From the NCBI GenBank assembly GCA_052389435.1, contig JBQTIB010000080.1:1-64000 (forward strand): a stretch of DNA of 64,000 nt, in the 5' to 3' direction. Shown piece after piece: positions 51,650-59,626 of this stretch (position 1 is the first letter of the stretch; each line of letters begins with the position of its first letter). The DNA is from JBQTKD01 sp052389435 (GTDB lineage Bacteria > Actinomycetota > Actinomycetes > Sporichthyales > Sporichthyaceae). Made by a program: the position numbers and the translations under genes. Under the pieces are notes generated by a model that had not been told where the DNA came from, made no database searches, and worked only from the letters and a program-made list of their open reading frames with translations.

Positions 51650-52327
51650 CTACCTGGCGCGGCGCTGGAGGCGCTCGGTGTCCAGCAGCACGACGGCGCG
51701 GGCCTCGAGCCGCAGCCAGCCGCGCGAGGCGAAGTCGGCCAGGGCCTTGTTGACGGTCTCCCGCGACGCGCCGACGAGCTGGGCCAACTCCTCCTGGGTG
51801 AGGTCGTGCGCGACGTGCAGGCCCTCCTCGGAGTGGACGCCGAAGCGCTTGGACAGGTCCAGCAGCGCCTTGGCGACGCGGCCGGGAACGTCGGAGAACA
51901 CCAGGTCGCCGACGACCTCGTTGGTGCGGCGCAGGCGTCGGGAGAGCTGACGCAGCAGCGACAGGGCCACCTCCGGGCGCCCGGTCAGCCACGGCTTGAG
52001 TTCCGGGTTCGACAGGGCGAACAGCCGACTCTCCGTGACCGCGGTGGCGGTGGCGGTCCGGGGACCGGGGTCGAACAGCGACAGCTCGCCGAACATTTCG
52101 CCCGGGCCGAGGATCGACAGCAGATTCTCGCGTCCGTCGCTGGAGGTGCGACCGAGCTTCATCTTGCCCTCGGCGACCACGTACAGCCGGTCGCCGGTGT
52201 CGCCCTCGCGGAAAAGGACCTGCGAACGCCCCAGGCTGACTTCGGTCATGGAACGGCGCAGCGCCATCGCGGCGTCCTCGTCCAACGCCGCGAACAGCGG
52301 GGCCTTCTTGATGACGACGTCGTCCAC
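51650..52327 (-). CDS. crp: Crp/GlxR-type cAMP-responsive regulator
   Basis: Crp/Fnr regulator of 225 residues, very similar in plan to mycobacterial Crp (Rv3676, 224 residues). cAMP pocket: G-E-L-S-L-F-D-P-G-P-R-T-A-T-A-T-A; HTH: L-T-Q-E-E-L-A-Q-L-V-G-A-S-R-E-T-V-N-K-A-L-A-D-F-A-S-R-G-W-L. It is a global carbon and stress regulator. GTG 52327 is chosen because AGAGGAG lies upstream and the homologue starts here. It is divergent from nth, as in mycobacteria. Confidence 0.95.
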   Translation of the reverse strand: MDDVVIKKAPLFAALDEDAAMALRRSMTEVSLGRSQVLFREGDTGDRLYVVAEGKMKLGRTSSDGRENLLSILGPGEMFGELSLFDPGPRTATATAVTESRLFALSNPELKPWLTGRPEVALSLLRQLSRRLRRTNEVVGDLVFSDVPGRVAKALLDLSKRFGVHSEEGLHVAHDLTQEELAQLVGASRETVNKALADFASRGWLRLEARAVVLLDTERLQRRAR

Positions 52328-52411
52328 CGACGCTCCTCTCGTGCACAACGGAGCCGGCCGGGCGGGATGCCTTAGGAACTCCCAGGTGCGGCGTAACTGT
52401 AGCGACTGGTC

Positions 52412-52427
52412 CGTGCCACGCGTCACA
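52412..52427 (-). promoter_or_regulatory. Possible Crp/GlxR site (autoregulation)
   Basis: CGTGC-N6-TCACA contains the GTG-N8-CAC core of the Crp/GlxR consensus TGTGA-N6-TCACA (8 of 10 defined positions). It lies 85-100 bp before crp and about 93 bp before nth. One imperfect match, so weak. Confidence 0.4.
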
Positions 52428-52519
52428 CGCGGTGGCTAGTCCCTACTCGTGGGTCTTTTGATAACGACCTCGAAGGATCCAGACAGTCGAGCCCGTCGAG
52501 CGCCCCGTACCCTGAACGC

Positions 52520-53251
52520 GTGTCCCGCCCACGCTCCTTCGCCGACGAATCGGAACTCGCCCGCACCCGTCGTGCCCGTCGGATCGACCGCGAACTCGCG
52601 CTGCTCTACCCCGACGCCCACTGCGAGCTGGACTTCGGCACGCCTCTGGAACTGCTCGTCGCGACGATCCTGTCGGCGCAGACCACCGACGTGCGAGTCA
52701 ACCTGGTGACCCCGGTCCTGTTCGCGAAGTACCGCACCGCGGCGGACTACGCGGCCGCGGACCGGGCGGAGATGGAGGCCATCGTCGCCTCCACCGGTTT
52801 TTTCCGGGCCAAGACGAACTCGGTCATGGGCATGGCGCAGGCGCTGTGCGACCGGTACGGGGGAGAGGTCCCCTCGCGTCTGGAGGACCTCGTCACGCTT
52901 CCCGGCGTGGGCCGCAAGACCGCGAACGTGGTGCTCGGCAACGCCTTCGACGTTCCCGGGATCACCGTGGACACCCACTTCGGGCGCCTCGCGCGCCGCT
53001 TCGGGTGGACCGAGGAGCAGGACCCGGTCAAGGTCGAGCAGGAGGTCGGGGCGCTCGTTCCGCGCCGGGACTGGACCGGGCTCTCGCACCGCCTGATCTG
53101 GCACGGCCGCCGTCGGTGCCACGCGCGCAAGCCGGCGTGCGGAGCGTGCGCCGTCGCGCCCCTGTGTCCGTCCTACGGCGAGGGCGAAACCGATCCGGAC
53201 AGGGCCGCGAAGCTGGTCAAGTCCGGTCCCGTCGCCGCTGCGGTCGGCTAG
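52520..53251 (+). CDS. nth: Endonuclease III (DNA glycosylase/AP lyase)
   Basis: Base-excision repair enzyme of 243 residues. The helix-hairpin-helix L-P-G-V-G-R-K-T-A-N-V-V (catalytic Lys) and the following G-I-T-V-D-T-H (catalytic Asp) are present; the [4Fe-4S] cluster motif is C-x6-C-x2-C-x5-C near residues 200-216. It removes oxidised pyrimidines. GTG 52520. It opens the run nth, tlpA-like, Nudix, marP, same order as Rv3674c-Rv3671c. Confidence 0.96.
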   Translation: MSRPRSFADESELARTRRARRIDRELALLYPDAHCELDFGTPLELLVATILSAQTTDVRVNLVTPVLFAKYRTAADYAAADRAEMEAIVASTGFFRAKTNSVMGMAQALCDRYGGEVPSRLEDLVTLPGVGRKTANVVLGNAFDVPGITVDTHFGRLARRFGWTEEQDPVKVEQEVGALVPRRDWTGLSHRLIWHGRRRCHARKPACGACAVAPLCPSYGEGETDPDRAAKLVKSGPVAAAVG

Positions 53252-53256
53252 CGGCC

Positions 53257-53970
53257 ATGCGCGTGCGAACCCCTGCGGCGGCGACGCTGCTCGTTCTGCT
53301 GGCCGGTTGCGGTTCCTCCGCCCGGGTCGCCGAGCCGACCCCTACCTTCGAGGGCGTGGCGGCGACGCCGGGCGGTCGGTCCCCGGTGACGCTGCACTCC
53401 CGGCCGGACTCCACCTCGCCGCCGTGCACGGGCCTGGACGCGCCACTGCCCGACGCTCCGCTCGGCGCCAGGGCCGAGCGCGCCCTGCCCGATCTCGACC
53501 TCGCCTGCCTCGGCGCCGGCGACGGGCTGAACCTGAAGCAGTTGCGCGGCCCCGCCGTGCTGAACGTGTGGGCCAGTTGGTGTCGGCCGTGCGCTCAGGA
53601 GATGCCCTACCTGGTCGAGGCCGAGGCGGCGCTGCGGGACCGGGTGCGCTTCGTCGGTCTCAACCTCTCAGACGACGGCGCCGACGCCCGCACGTGGAAC
53701 GCCTACCACGGCGTCGGCTGGCCCTCCCTGCGCGACGTCGACGGCAGGATTCGCGGCCCGTTGGGCGTACCGGGGCCGCCGGTGAGCTTCTTCGTCGGAA
53801 CCGACGGCGCGATCGCCGGGGTCCACTACGGTGCCTTCACCAGCGCCGCGCAGGTACGCGAGGCCCTGGCGAAGTACCTCGGCATCGAAGGCTCGAAGAC
53901 GTCGGCGACGCAGGTGGCCGACAGGCAACCGTCGGAGGCCCCCAGCGTGAGGAGTACCCCGCGCGCATGA
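53257..53970 (+). CDS. TlpA/ResA-like thioredoxin-fold lipoprotein
   Basis: Membrane-anchored thiol-disulfide protein of 237 residues with lipobox L-L-A-G-C (Cys18) and a thioredoxin domain (about 70-220). Active site W108-C-R-P-C112; cis-Pro in G-P-P-V-S-F-F. It probably reduces or oxidises extracytoplasmic thiols, for example in cytochrome maturation. ATG 53257 is 5 nt after nth; its end overlaps the Nudix gene by ATGA. Orthologous position to Rv3673c. Confidence 0.9.
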   Translation: MRVRTPAAATLLVLLAGCGSSARVAEPTPTFEGVAATPGGRSPVTLHSRPDSTSPPCTGLDAPLPDAPLGARAERALPDLDLACLGAGDGLNLKQLRGPAVLNVWASWCRPCAQEMPYLVEAEAALRDRVRFVGLNLSDDGADARTWNAYHGVGWPSLRDVDGRIRGPLGVPGPPVSFFVGTDGAIAGVHYGAFTSAAQVREALAKYLGIEGSKTSATQVADRQPSEAPSVRSTPRA

Positions 53971-54653
53971 GCCATCCGGAGTGGTTGACGCCGCTGGCGC
54001 GGCTGGTGGAGACGATTCGGCTCGAGGACTTCCAGGCCATCCTGCCTCCGGACGAAACCGAGGGCCGGGCCTCCGCCGTTCTGCTGCTGTTCTGGCAGGA
54101 CCCCGAGCACGGCATCTCGGTGCTGCTGATCGAACGCTCCGCCGAACTGCGCAGCCACGCCGGCCAGCCCGCCTTCCCCGGCGGAGCCGTGGACCCCGAA
54201 GACTCCGGTCCCGTCGCCGCCGCCCTGCGCGAGACGGTGGAGGAGACGGGCCTGGACCCGGCCGGCGTCGAGATCCTCGGCTGCCTGCCGGACCTGTTCA
54301 TCCCGGTCAGCAACTTCCGGGTCACCCCGGTGCTCGCCTGGTGGCGCGACCCGTCGCCCGTGCACGCCGTCGACGCGGCCGAAGTGGCCTCGGTGCACGC
54401 CGTCCGGCTCGCCGACCTGGTCGACGCGGACAATCGCCTGCGAGTGCGCCACGTCGCATCCGGACGGGTGATGCCGGCGTTCGCGGTCAACGGAATGCTG
54501 GTGTGGGGCTTCACCGCCGGAGTCCTCGATCACCTGATCCGCCTGGTCGGGTGGGAACGGCCCTGGTCCAGGGAGAGGGTGGTCGACCTGTCCGACGACG
54601 CTGTCGCGATGGCTTCCCGCACCGATCCCTCCGGTGGCGAGGGCGGCGCATGA
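53967..54653 (+). CDS. Nudix hydrolase, CoA pyrophosphatase-like
   Basis: Nudix protein of 228 residues of the NudL/YeaB CoA-pyrophosphatase type. S-A-V-L-L-L-F then L-R-S-H-A-G-Q-P-A-F-P-G-G precedes the Nudix box, which reads G-x5-D-x8-R-E-T-V-E-E-T-G-L with minor deviation from the consensus. It likely cuts CoA or its derivatives to 3-prime,5-prime-ADP and 4-phosphopantetheine. ATGA overlaps on both sides (tlpA-like and marP). Same place as Rv3672c. Confidence 0.9.
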   Translation: MSHPEWLTPLARLVETIRLEDFQAILPPDETEGRASAVLLLFWQDPEHGISVLLIERSAELRSHAGQPAFPGGAVDPEDSGPVAAALRETVEETGLDPAGVEILGCLPDLFIPVSNFRVTPVLAWWRDPSPVHAVDAAEVASVHAVRLADLVDADNRLRVRHVASGRVMPAFAVNGMLVWGFTAGVLDHLIRLVGWERPWSRERVVDLSDDAVAMASRTDPSGGEGGA

Positions 54654-55831
54654 CGATGGTCGACCTCGTCATCGTCCTGGCCGCGGCGTCCTTCGCCATT
54701 GCCGGCTACCGCCAGGGATTCCTGGTCGGGGTGTGCGCGTTCTCGGGGTTCCTCGCCGGGGGCCTGCTCGGCATCCTGCTCGCTCCGGACGTCGTCAAGA
54801 TCGTGCGGGACCAGCTCAGCCAGGCGATCTTCGCCGTCGCGCTGGTTCTGACGCTCGCGACCGTGGGCCAACTCCTCGGTTCGGTGGTGGGGGCGGCGAT
54901 CCGCACCCGGCTGACCTGGCGCCCTGGCCACTGGATCGACGCGAGCACCGGGGCGCTGTTCGGCATCGTCTCGCTGCTGGTCATCGCCTGGTTCGTCGGC
55001 AACTCCCTGGCGCGGGCGCCGATCCCGAACGTCACCGAACGGGTCAAGGACTCCGACATCCTCGCCGCGGTGGACAAGGTCATGCCCGACAGCGCCTCGC
55101 GGGTGGACCGCGGCCTGTCGAGCCTGTTGAACAAGAACGGTCTGACGCAGGTGTTCGGGCCGTTCGACAACGAGCGCATCGCGCCGGTGCCTCCGCCGGA
55201 GAGCGGGCCGTTGGCCACCCGGGCCATCAAGCGCGCCGCCGCCAGCATCGTGAAGGTCGAAGGCGCCGCGCTGTCCTGCCGCAAGGCGCTGGAGGGAAGC
55301 GGGTTCGTCTACGCCCCGCAGCACGTGATGACCAACGCGCACGTCGTCGCCGGGGTCAACGAGCCGACGGTGTCCGTCGGCGGGACCGGCCCGAAGCTGT
55401 CCGGCCGGGTCGTGCACTTCGACCACCGCCGCGACGTCGCGATCCTCTACGTGCCCTCGCTCGACGCCCCCTCGCTCGACTTCGACTACACCGGCGAGCG
55501 GCGGGACTCCGCCGTCGTCGCCGGCTTCCCCCTCAACGGCCCCTACCAGTTGGAGAAGGCCCGCATCCGCGAGGAGATCCAGGCCCGCGGCCCGGACATC
55601 TACAACTCCGGCACCGTCGACCGCAACGTCTTCTCGATCTACTCCGAGATCGAACCGGGCAACTCCGGCGGTCCGCTGCTGTCCCCGAACGGCGACGTCT
55701 TCGGCCTGATCTTCGCCAAGTCGGTGGAGAGCGACCAGACCGGCTACGCGCTGACCGCCAAAGAGGTCAAGCCCGTCGCCGACAAGGCCCGCACCGCGAC
55801 CCAGCAGGTCTCTACGCGCAACTGTGTGTGA
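54650..55831 (+). CDS. marP: MarP-like membrane serine protease
   Basis: Protein of 393 residues: four N-terminal transmembrane helices (CvpA-like, about 1-125), linker, and a chymotrypsin-like protease domain (about 195-385). Catalytic triad: His in M-T-N-A-H-V-V-A-G, Asp in H-R-R-D-V-A-I-L, Ser in E-P-G-N-S-G-G-P-L. The mycobacterial orthologue Rv3671c (MarP) is a periplasmic protease needed for acid resistance. ATG 54650 overlaps the Nudix gene by ATGA. Confidence 0.95.
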   Translation: MTMVDLVIVLAAASFAIAGYRQGFLVGVCAFSGFLAGGLLGILLAPDVVKIVRDQLSQAIFAVALVLTLATVGQLLGSVVGAAIRTRLTWRPGHWIDASTGALFGIVSLLVIAWFVGNSLARAPIPNVTERVKDSDILAAVDKVMPDSASRVDRGLSSLLNKNGLTQVFGPFDNERIAPVPPPESGPLATRAIKRAAASIVKVEGAALSCRKALEGSGFVYAPQHVMTNAHVVAGVNEPTVSVGGTGPKLSGRVVHFDHRRDVAILYVPSLDAPSLDFDYTGERRDSAVVAGFPLNGPYQLEKARIREEIQARGPDIYNSGTVDRNVFSIYSEIEPGNSGGPLLSPNGDVFGLIFAKSVESDQTGYALTAKEVKPVADKARTATQQVSTRNCV

Positions 55832-55848
55832 CTTGGACGAGGTGAAGC

Positions 55849-55974
55849 ATGGAATCGGTGGAGCGAGTTGTGGCACGGCTGCACGAACGATTCGCCGACC
55901 TCGGACCCAGCCTCGCCGACGAGCTGATTGCAGAACGCCGTGCCGAAGCCGAGCGCGATCTAACGGACAGCTAG
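55849..55974 (+). CDS. Small 41-residue helical protein
   Basis: Short reading frame with GAGGTGAAG just before ATG 55849 and a stop at 55972-55974, 17 nt after marP. The product is charged and wholly helical in character (L-H-E-R-F-A-D-L-G-P-S-L-A-D-E-L, then E-R-R-A-E-A-E-R-D-L). Size and composition suit a small antitoxin or DNA-binding/three-helix protein, but no partner toxin is seen. Not recognised as a family. Confidence 0.5.
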   Translation: MESVERVVARLHERFADLGPSLADELIAERRAEAERDLTDS

Positions 55975-56057
55975 CCGGCCGAGGTCCGTCAGTGGTGCAG
56001 TAGGTCTCGAGGCGTTGGCGGCAGCAGCTGCCGGATCTCAGCGTTCGGCTCGGGTGC

Positions 56058-56354
56058 TTAGGGAAGGTTTTCGACGAACGACGCGTCGATCAGACCGCGG
56101 ACCGCGTCGTCGCCGGAGTCGTAGGCGTCCACGAGCACTCCGAGAAGCTCCGCGAGGGTCTCCGGATCGGCGGATACCAAACTCTCGGCCCACTGCTCGA
56201 TGTCATACATGAATGGGTGGGGCAACAGTTCGCCGTCGTTCGACTCGAGGTGTTCTCGAAGAATCGGCGCGAGCGCGCGGAAACGCCAGACGATCATCCC
56301 GATGGCCGCTGCCGCGAGCGGCTCGAATTCGTGTCTGCCGGTGGGCTCGGGCAC
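56058..56354 (-). CDS. Small acidic protein, DUF7674-like
   Basis: Protein of 98 residues, acidic and helical: R-F-R-A-L-A-P-I-L-R-E-H-L-E-S-N-D-G-E-L-L-P-H-P-F-M-Y-D-I-E-Q-W in the middle. The G-E-L-L-P-H-x-F-M segment resembles the uncharacterised DUF7674 group; this is from memory. GTG start 1 nt after the upstream gene's stop, so it ends the holin-ephE operon. Role unknown. Confidence 0.6.
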   Translation of the reverse strand: MPEPTGRHEFEPLAAAAIGMIVWRFRALAPILREHLESNDGELLPHPFMYDIEQWAESLVSADPETLAELLGVLVDAYDSGDDAVRGLIDASFVENLP

Positions 56355-56355
56355 G

Positions 56356-56790
56356 TCAGCCCGCGATGACCTTGGCCGGGTAGGAGTCGGACTGGCCGTC
56401 GACGGAGGCGATCCGCCAGGCGTCGATGCTGCTCGAGGAGTCCGGGAACACCTGGACCGAGAGGCGGTCGGTGCACTCCAGCGTCAGGACGCCCGCCGGC
56501 GCCTCGAGGACCCGGGACACCAGGACCTCCTTGGCAGCGAGGGCCTCGTTGAGGAGCCTGGCGCGGGCGTCGAAGACGTCGCCCTCGGCCTCGAGGTCGT
56601 CGGCGTAGAGGTCCGCGGCGCCGAGCACGATCCGACCGTCGGCGACCACTCGCCACGGGCACTGCACGATCGCGCGGGCCGCGTCCGCGCCGTCGCGGGT
56701 GAAGTCGAACTGGGCGACGTTGCGGGAGCGGGTGACCTCGCGCAGGCGCGCGCCGGCCAGCCAGGCGGCGGAGTGTCCGGGCGTCGTCAT
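56356..56790 (-). CDS. Hypothetical protein, DUF6188-like
   Basis: Protein of 144 residues with alternating strands: G-A-R-L-R-E-V-x-R-S-x-N-V-A-Q-F-D-F, then W-R-V-V-A-D-G-R-I-V-L-G, V-L-T-L-E-C-T-D-R-L-S-V-Q-V-F-P-D and A-W-R-I-A. The arrangement recalls DUF6188-type proteins common in actinobacteria; not certain. ATGA overlap with the EphE-like gene. No enzyme motif. Confidence 0.6.
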   Translation of the reverse strand: MTTPGHSAAWLAGARLREVTRSRNVAQFDFTRDGADAARAIVQCPWRVVADGRIVLGAADLYADDLEAEGDVFDARARLLNEALAAKEVLVSRVLEAPAGVLTLECTDRLSVQVFPDSSSSIDAWRIASVDGQSDSYPAKVIAG

Positions 56791-57695
56791 CGGGCGCGCA
56801 GCCAGGTGCCGACGATGTCGTTGACCACGGTGGGGGCTTCCTCCTGCGGGAAGTGGCCGGCGCCGGGGACGAGCGACCACGTGTAGGGACCGGCCACATA
56901 CTGGCCCGAACCCGCCGCGGTGCTCGGGAGGATCGCGCTGTCCCGCGCGCCGTGCAGGTGCAGGACCGGCCGCGAGATCGGCGTCCGCATGCGACGGGCG
57001 AAGCGCGCCCCGTCGGGCCGGACCAGGGAGCGGATCGCCCAGCGGTGGTACTCCAGGGCGCAGTGGGCGGCGGAGTCGATCTGCATCGCCCGCCGGTACC
57101 GCTCGACGGTGTCCGGCTCCGGCCAGTCGCCGCCGCCGGACCACTTGCGCAGCAGGCCCTCGACGGCCGCGCCGTCGTTCTCGGTCAGCGCCTTCTCGGG
57201 GATCCAGGGGCGCTGGTAGCCGAGCACGTACTTCGACGCCGCCAACTGTCGCCCGTCGGAGGCGACTGCGGCGCGCATCCGCCGCGGGTGGGCGGCCGAG
57301 AGCACCACCAGGGAGGACACGACCTTCGGTTCCAGCACCGCGCAGGTCCATCCGAGCAGGCCGCCCCAGCCGTGGCCGACGACGACCGCCTCGGAGTAGC
57401 CGAGCGAGCGGATCACCCCGGCGACGTCGCCGGCCAGGGTGAACGGGTCGTACCCGCGCGGGGTCTTGTCGCTGCCGCCGTAGCCACGCAGGTCCATCGC
57501 GACCGCGCGGTAGCCGGCTTCGGCCAGTGCGGGAACCTGGTGGCGCCAGGTCCACCAGAACGTCGGAAACCCGTGCAGCAGCAGAACCAGGGGGCCGTCG
57601 CCGGCTTCGACGACGTGGAACCGGGCGCCGTTCGCCGAGACCTGACGGTGGGTCCATGGCCCCTCGGCGTAGACCAGATCCGAGGTCGGCGTCAC
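56787..57695 (-). CDS. EphE-like alpha/beta hydrolase lacking the nucleophile
   Basis: Alpha/beta hydrolase of 302 residues in the position of mycobacterial EphE (Rv3670). The fold is epoxide-hydrolase-like: L-L-H-G-F-P-T oxyanion loop (about 39-45), D-L-R-G-Y-G-G-S-D, a cap domain, a candidate acid (A-R-D) and catalytic His in G-A-G-H-F-P. The nucleophile elbow, G-H-D-W-G-G in epoxide hydrolases, reads G-H-G109-W-G-G, so no Asp or Ser nucleophile exists. It may be non-catalytic. GTG 57695, 4 nt after the holin-like gene. Confidence 0.85.
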   Translation of the reverse strand: MTPTSDLVYAEGPWTHRQVSANGARFHVVEAGDGPLVLLLHGFPTFWWTWRHQVPALAEAGYRAVAMDLRGYGGSDKTPRGYDPFTLAGDVAGVIRSLGYSEAVVVGHGWGGLLGWTCAVLEPKVVSSLVVLSAAHPRRMRAAVASDGRQLAASKYVLGYQRPWIPEKALTENDGAAVEGLLRKWSGGGDWPEPDTVERYRRAMQIDSAAHCALEYHRWAIRSLVRPDGARFARRMRTPISRPVLHLHGARDSAILPSTAAGSGQYVAGPYTWSLVPGAGHFPQEEAPTVVNDIVGTWLRAR

Positions 57696-57699
57696 TCGT

Positions 57700-58188
57700 T
57701 CACTTGGCGGCGGCAGCGGCGGCGGCGACCGCGGCCTCGGCCCGCGCGGCCTTCTCGGCCTCTTTCAGCCTGCGACGCTCCTTGAGCCCCTTGAGCTCGG
57801 AGACCGTCTCCTTGGCGGTCCGCACGGTGGCTTCCGGCGGACCCATCTTCTTGACCGCCTTCAGCCCGACCAGCGCCATGATCGCCGCGAAGAGCAGGTA
57901 GACCCCGCCCACCACCAGGAAGCCCGCCCACGTGGGCAGCGGCGAGGCGGCGACGCCGTAGGCGGCGGCGAAGGACAGCAGCAGGAACGCGAACAGGCCG
58001 AAGAACGCGGCGCCGCCGAACATTCCGCCGCCGATCGCGGCCTTCTTGGCCTCGGCGGTCAGCTCGGCCTTGGCCAGTTCGATCTCGGCGCGCATCAGCT
58101 CCGAGGCGGCCTTGGTGGCCGTGGCGACGAGTTCCCCCAGCGACGGCTCGGCCGGGGCCGGGGCGTCTTTGGTCAGGGACTGCGCCAT
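57700..58188 (-). CDS. Phage holin family (DUF1469) membrane protein
   Basis: Protein of 162 residues with the DUF1469/holin_3_6 layout: N-terminal amphipathic helix (L-V-A-T-A-T-K-A-A-S-E-L-M-R-A-E-I-E-L-A-K-A-E), two transmembrane helices (about 53-78 and 88-110) and a charged Ala/Lys/Arg tail. Despite the name it is a chromosomal actinobacterial protein (Rv3669-like position), not phage-derived. Function unknown. First gene of the four-gene minus-strand operon ending at 56058. Confidence 0.88.
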   Translation of the reverse strand: MAQSLTKDAPAPAEPSLGELVATATKAASELMRAEIELAKAELTAEAKKAAIGGGMFGGAAFFGLFAFLLLSFAAAYGVAASPLPTWAGFLVVGGVYLLFAAIMALVGLKAVKKMGPPEATVRTAKETVSELKGLKERRRLKEAEKAARAEAAVAAAAAAAK

Positions 58189-58393
58189 CGATCCTCCTGG
58201 GTCCTGCGAGTACTGACTGGGCGACAGTCTGCCCGCCCGGGCGTTTCCGATGCATCTCGGGCTCGCCGGGGCGCGCGCGGTCGGCGCCTAGATGCGTTGG
58301 ACGGCGCGGGCGGCGAGGACCGGATAGCCTCGAGGCCAGGTGTGCCGGGAAGTCTGGTCGGCGAATTCTTCCGTCGACCCCGAAAGGCCCCGC

Positions 58394-59626
58394 GTGCCGT
58401 CGAACAACCCCCGTCGCACCATCCTGTTCGGCCGTGCCACGCTGCCCGAGGCCCGCCGGATCGCCGAGATCCTGCGGCTCGAGACCGTCGGCGGGGCGCT
58501 GCTCGTCGGAGCTGCCCTCGTTGCGCTGGTGTGGGCCAACTCGCCCTGGTCGGACGGCTACCTGGAACTGACGGAGCGTCGGGTCGGACCGGCGAGCCTG
58601 CACCTGGACCTGACGTTGGCCACCTGGGCCGCCGACGGGCTGCTGGCCATCTTCTTCTTCGTGGCCGGGCTCGAACTCAAGCGGGAGTTCGTCGCCGGCG
58701 ATCTGCGCGATCCGCGTCGCGCCGCGCTGCCGGTGGTGGCGGCGGTCGGCGGCATGATCGTTCCGGCGCTGTTCTTCCTCGCGGTGTCGGCCGGCTCCGA
58801 CGGCACCCAGCGCGGATGGGCGATCCCCACCGCGACGGACATCGCGTTCGCTCTCGCGGTGCTCGCCGTCGTCGCGCGCAACCTGCCCGCGGCCCTGCGC
58901 ACGTTCCTGCTGACGCTCGCCGTCGTCGACGACCTGCTCGCCATCCTGATCATCGCGGTGGTCTACACCTCGTCGTTGAACCTGACCGCGCTCGCGCTCA
59001 CGGCCATTCCCCTGCTGCTGTTCACGCTGCTGGTGCAACGCGGCGTGCACAGCGGCCTGCTCCTGCTGCCGTTGGCCGCGGCTACCTGGGTGCTCATGCA
59101 CGAGTCGGGCGTCCACGCGACGGTCGCCGGGGTGCTGCTCGGCTTCGCGGTCCCGGTGCGACACCACTCGGGATCGGGCCCGGCCGAGCACTTCGAGCAT
59201 CGGTGGCGGCCGATCTCGGCGGGTTTCGCAGTGCCGGTGTTCGCCTTCTTCGCAGCCGGCGTGAGCGTCGGCTCCGGGATCGGCGAGACCCTGACCAGCC
59301 CGGTCGCCCTCGGGGTGATGGCGGGCCTGGTGCTCGGCAAGCCCATCGGCATCCTGGCCGCGACGTGGGCGGTCCAGCGGTTCACCCGGGCGGAACTGGC
59401 CGAGGGACTGGAATGGCCCGACGTCGCGGGGGTCGCCGTGCTGGCGGGCATCGGCTTCACGGTCTCGCTGCTGATCGGCGAACTCGCCTACGGCACGGGG
59501 ACCGCCCTGCACGAACAGGCGAAGGTCGGGGTGCTGGCCGGATCGCTGATCGCGGCCCTGGGCGCGGCGGTGCTGCTCCGCGCCCGCGATCGCCGTCACC
59601 GGCTGCGGGGTAGTTTCCCCGGATGA
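58394..59626 (+). CDS. nhaA: Na+/H+ antiporter NhaA
   Basis: Antiporter of 410 residues with about 12 helices. The essential Asp pair in L-A-V-V-D-D-L-L-A-I (D179, D180) is present, as are F-F-F-V-A-G-L-E-L-K-R-E, T-A-T-D-I-A-F-A and G-I-G-F-T-V-S-L-L-I. It exchanges Na+ for H+ to control pH and salt. GTG 58394 is chosen since GAAAGG lies 7-12 nt upstream and the helical protein begins soon after; an open frame runs up to 58340. Overlaps the next gene by ATGA. Confidence 0.95.
   Translation: MPSNNPRRTILFGRATLPEARRIAEILRLETVGGALLVGAALVALVWANSPWSDGYLELTERRVGPASLHLDLTLATWAADGLLAIFFFVAGLELKREFVAGDLRDPRRAALPVVAAVGGMIVPALFFLAVSAGSDGTQRGWAIPTATDIAFALAVLAVVARNLPAALRTFLLTLAVVDDLLAILIIAVVYTSSLNLTALALTAIPLLLFTLLVQRGVHSGLLLLPLAAATWVLMHESGVHATVAGVLLGFAVPVRHHSGSGPAEHFEHRWRPISAGFAVPVFAFFAAGVSVGSGIGETLTSPVALGVMAGLVLGKPIGILAATWAVQRFTRAELAEGLEWPDVAGVAVLAGIGFTVSLLIGELAYGTGTALHEQAKVGVLAGSLIAALGAAVLLRARDRRHRLRGSFPG

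Noticed and set aside
57700..58188. Prophage remnant suggested by a holin-family protein
   Set aside because: DUF1469 proteins are normal actinobacterial chromosomal genes; no other phage gene, integrase or att site is nearby and synteny with mycobacteria is kept.
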